A DNA stretch of 64,000 nt from Roseivirga sp. UBA6061. GTDB lineage: Bacteria > Bacteroidota > Bacteroidia > Cytophagales > Cyclobacteriaceae. The stretch lies in contig DIYF01000127.1 of NCBI GenBank assembly GCA_002427745.1, forward strand, positions 62,001-126,000. The letters run 5' to 3'. Positions 61,590 to 64,000 of this stretch are shown here, one piece after another (position 1 is the stretch's first letter; each line of letters starts with the position of its first letter). A program made the translations under genes and the position numbers. The notes under the pieces are model-generated. The model made no database searches, was not told the origin of the DNA, and worked only from the letters and a program-made list of their open reading frames with translations.

Positions 61590-64000
61590 ATGAAGAAGCC
61601 TCTTAAGATTTTCCTGATTGTTCTTGTTTCCCTTATCGTTGTTCTGGCGCTCACAGGCTTTATCGGCTGGACCTACTTTGATAACCACTTTTTATCTTTT
61701 GAAAAGGGTTATGAAGAGAACTCAGGCCTGCAGGAACTGACTATAGCAGGTTATACATTTACTGACAGAAACGGCAACGGTACACTGGATATCTACGAAG
61801 ATGACCGCCAGCCTGTGGCAGCCCGTGTGGTAGATGTACTTTCTCAGATGACGCTGGAAGAAAAGGTACACTTGCTGAAAGGTTCGGGAATTTCTTCGGC
61901 AGCCGGTTTCAATGAACCGGGAGAGGGGATACCCGGGGCAGTGGGTACCATAGTGCCTACTCCCAGACTGGGGATTCCTACGGTATACCTGTCTGACGGA
62001 CCGGCCGGCCTGAGGATTGAGCCTACCAGAGACGGAGAGGACAGAACTTATTACTGCACGGCATTTCCCATTGCTACTTTACTGGCTTCTACCTGGAATG
62101 AAGAGCTCGTACATGAGGTAGGTGATGCTATGGGAAATGAAGCGAAAGAGTATGGTATTGATGTGATTCTGGGACCGGGAGCCAATATACATCGCCATCC
62201 CCTGACCGGCCGAAACTTCGAGTATTATTCAGAAGATCCGGTCCTGAGCGGGCTTATAGGAGCGGCTATGGTCAATGGTATCGAATCCAATGGCGTAGGT
62301 ACTTCTGTAAAACATTTTGTGGCGAATAATCAGGAAACCGAACGGCATTTCAACGATGTGATTATTTCTGAGAGAGCGCTGAGAGAAATCTATTTAAAAG
62401 GCTTTGAAATCATGGTCAAGAAGGCTCAGCCCTGGACCATCATGTCTTCTTACAATAAAGTGAATGGTACTTATACTTCGGAAAGTGAATACCTGCTCAC
62501 GGATATACTGAGAGATGAATGGGGCTTTGAAGGCCTGGTGATGACGGACTGGTTTGGTGGTAAGAACACCGCTGCTCAGATCAGTGCGGGAAACGATCTG
62601 ATAGAACCGGGAACTAAAAAGCAATGGGAGGCTTTAACGGAAGCTGCGGAAAGCGGGACACTTTCTACGGCTCATATTGATCGTGCTGCCGGTCGCATCC
62701 TTCATCTGATTTTTCAGACACGCAAGCTGCAAAACTATCAGTATGGCAATAATCCGGATTTGAAAGCTCATGCTGAGATAACCCGCCAATCTGCCTCTGA
62801 GGGTATTGTTTTATTAAAAAATGAGCAGGCACTGCCACTGGCCGGGGCCATGAATGTGGCGCTTTTAGGCGTTACTTCTTATGATTTTATTGCCGGGGGT
62901 ACAGGCTCCGGAGATGTAAACGAGGCCTATACGGTTTCGCTGGAAGAGGGACTTCAGAATGCTGGATTTAGGATTAATGATGTGGCCAGGGAAATCTTTG
63001 AAAAGCATAAGGCAGCAAATGAGGGTGACTTTGACAAGCCACAGGGGCTGGCTGCTATGTTTAATCCCTATGCTCCCCCGCAGATTGACTACAGTTCAGC
63101 AGAACTGAATGAGATTGTAGCTACCTCAGATGTTGGCATATTGACGATTGGCAGAAATGCCGGAGAAGGTGGCGACAGGGTAGAGACAGACGATTTTTTA
63201 CTGACCGATCAGGAAAAGGGCATGATCGAGAGTATCAGTAAAGCTTTCCGGTCAGCCGGTAAAAAGCTGGTGGTTGTGCTTAATATCGGGGGTGTGATCG
63301 AGACCGCTTCCTGGAAGGAGCAGCCCGATGCTATTTTACTGGCCTGGCAGGGAGGTCAGGAAGGAGGAAACTCGGTAGCTGACGTGCTCAGCGGTGCGGT
63401 GAATCCGAGTGGAAAGTTACCCATGACCTTTCCCGTAAGGATCAGCGATCATGCCTCTCATGCCAATTTTCCTCTGGAGGGAGGGAGCCTTAGCATGATG
63501 GACCTGATTGTGGGGCTGATGTTTCCGAAAGATGAAACACCGGAAGATGAGAAAATTGCCAATCGCGATTATACAGAGTATGAAGAGGGCATCTATGTGG
63601 GATACCGTCACTTTGACAAGGCAAATCTGGACGTAGCTTATCCCTTTGGCTACGGACTTTCTTACACCAGTTTTGATGTTTCAGACCTGGAAGTGACTTT
63701 AGAAACGGATACCATCAAAATCTCCCTGAATGTGAACAACACAGGTGAAAGAGCCGGAAAGGAAGTGGTGCAGGTGTACACTGCCAAGGTAAACAGCACC
63801 ATAGATCGCCCTACCCAGGAACTGAAGGCGTTTACAAAAACGGTGATGATGGCAGCGGGTTCTACAGATCGTGTGGAAATGCGTATACCGGTGGCAGATT
63901 TGAGCTATTGGAATGAGCAAAAGCGTGGTTGGGAGCTGGAGAAAGGTACTTATGAGATCAGAGTTGGTACTTCTTCCAGAGATATCCGTGTGAGTGCAGC
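61590..64000 (+). CDS. GH3 beta-glycosidase, 3' end beyond the window
   Basis: At least 803 residues from ATG at 61590, open at the window edge. One N-terminal membrane segment (about 7-27, IFLIVLVSLIVVLALTGFIGW) anchors it; a Ca-binding-like loop DRNGNGTLDIYED (about 54-66) precedes the GH3 barrel (MTLEEKVHLLKGSG, VYLSDGPAGLRIEP, GANIHRHPLTGRNFEY, MSSYNKVNGTY). The nucleophile Asp lies in GLVMTDWFG. The sandwich domain carries the acid-base region NAGEGGDR, and the C-terminal FnIII-like domain has VYTAKVNSTIDRPTQEL. Product is a beta-glucosidase or beta-xylosidase. Likely target of the divergent NUDIX regulator. Confidence 0.92.
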   Translation, partial: MKKPLKIFLIVLVSLIVVLALTGFIGWTYFDNHFLSFEKGYEENSGLQELTIAGYTFTDRNGNGTLDIYEDDRQPVAARVVDVLSQMTLEEKVHLLKGSGISSAAGFNEPGEGIPGAVGTIVPTPRLGIPTVYLSDGPAGLRIEPTRDGEDRTYYCTAFPIATLLASTWNEELVHEVGDAMGNEAKEYGIDVILGPGANIHRHPLTGRNFEYYSEDPVLSGLIGAAMVNGIESNGVGTSVKHFVANNQETERHFNDVIISERALREIYLKGFEIMVKKAQPWTIMSSYNKVNGTYTSESEYLLTDILRDEWGFEGLVMTDWFGGKNTAAQISAGNDLIEPGTKKQWEALTEAAESGTLSTAHIDRAAGRILHLIFQTRKLQNYQYGNNPDLKAHAEITRQSASEGIVLLKNEQALPLAGAMNVALLGVTSYDFIAGGTGSGDVNEAYTVSLEEGLQNAGFRINDVAREIFEKHKAANEGDFDKPQGLAAMFNPYAPPQIDYSSAELNEIVATSDVGILTIGRNAGEGGDRVETDDFLLTDQEKGMIESISKAFRSAGKKLVVVLNIGGVIETASWKEQPDAILLAWQGGQEGGNSVADVLSGAVNPSGKLPMTFPVRISDHASHANFPLEGGSLSMMDLIVGLMFPKDETPEDEKIANRDYTEYEEGIYVGYRHFDKANLDVAYPFGYGLSYTSFDVSDLEVTLETDTIKISLNVNNTGERAGKEVVQVYTAKVNSTIDRPTQELKAFTKTVMMAAGSTDRVEMRIPVADLSYWNEQKRGWELEKGTYEIRVGTSSRDIRVSA

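Noticed and set aside
1..64000. CRISPR array, tRNA, rRNA or prophage
   Set aside because: No spaced direct repeats, cloverleaf-like or rRNA sequence, or phage structural genes were seen on reading either strand.

Overview
The window looks like the chromosome of a member of the Bacteroidota, most likely order Cytophagales. The support is a type III glutamine synthetase, a SusC/SusD pair, many lipoprotein-signal proteins, FtsX-type permeases of the PadR-linked kind, a Lacal_2735-type small protein, an exported TPR-CHAT protein, and several promoters of the Bacteroidota form (TTTG near -33, TAnnTTTG near -7). I see no rRNA, tRNA, CRISPR array, prophage or intact insertion sequence. A sulfatase and broad glycan machinery fit a marine or polysaccharide-degrading lifestyle, but that is inference.

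Layout. 1-19 kb is mostly housekeeping: the 3'-truncated TPR-CHAT gene, mtaB, glnN, an alpha/beta hydrolase, a MORN-type repeat protein, fabH, an SRAP-fold protein that has lost its catalytic residues, the pyruvate dehydrogenase E2 gene, hslV, a class III aminotransferase and a membrane-tethered AraC regulator. A PadR regulator and FtsX-type permease follow at 19-22 kb.

22.3-40.7 kb is a polysaccharide utilisation locus (PUL), all on the minus strand. In transcription order it has a membrane regulator, SusC, SusD, a twin-LamG surface lipoprotein, two GH144 endo-beta-1,2-glucanase-family lipoproteins, an esterase, a GH3 beta-glucosidase, a sulfatase, an exported EEP-fold phosphodiesterase and a TauE/SafE exporter. 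I infer a beta-1,2-glucan substrate, probably a substituted one, with the esterase, sulfatase and phosphodiesterase removing substituents. The regulator is unusual: a 7TMR-DISM sensor and seven-helix membrane module are joined by a coiled coil to a zinc ribbon and helix-turn-helix of the kind found at the N-terminus of IS1595-type transposases. It is the best candidate here for an undescribed system.

40.8-60.5 kb holds an SGNH hydrolase, a DUF5916 outer-membrane protein with a divergent LysR regulator, a run of small accessory genes (receiver-like, ABM, Dabb, phosphatase-like, NTF2-like, HugZ), an M23 peptidase, an ECF sigma factor with a membrane partner, a second FtsX permease, a creatininase-family gene and a cluster of small minus-strand genes. 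At 60.8-64 kb a NUDIX-type (NrtR/AraR-like) regulator faces a second GH3 gene across a short region with two near-identical palindromic operators. Intergenic DNA also carries tandem 7-8 bp repeats that start at stop codons, a MITE-like element, and a decayed copy of the 3' end of the ABM gene.
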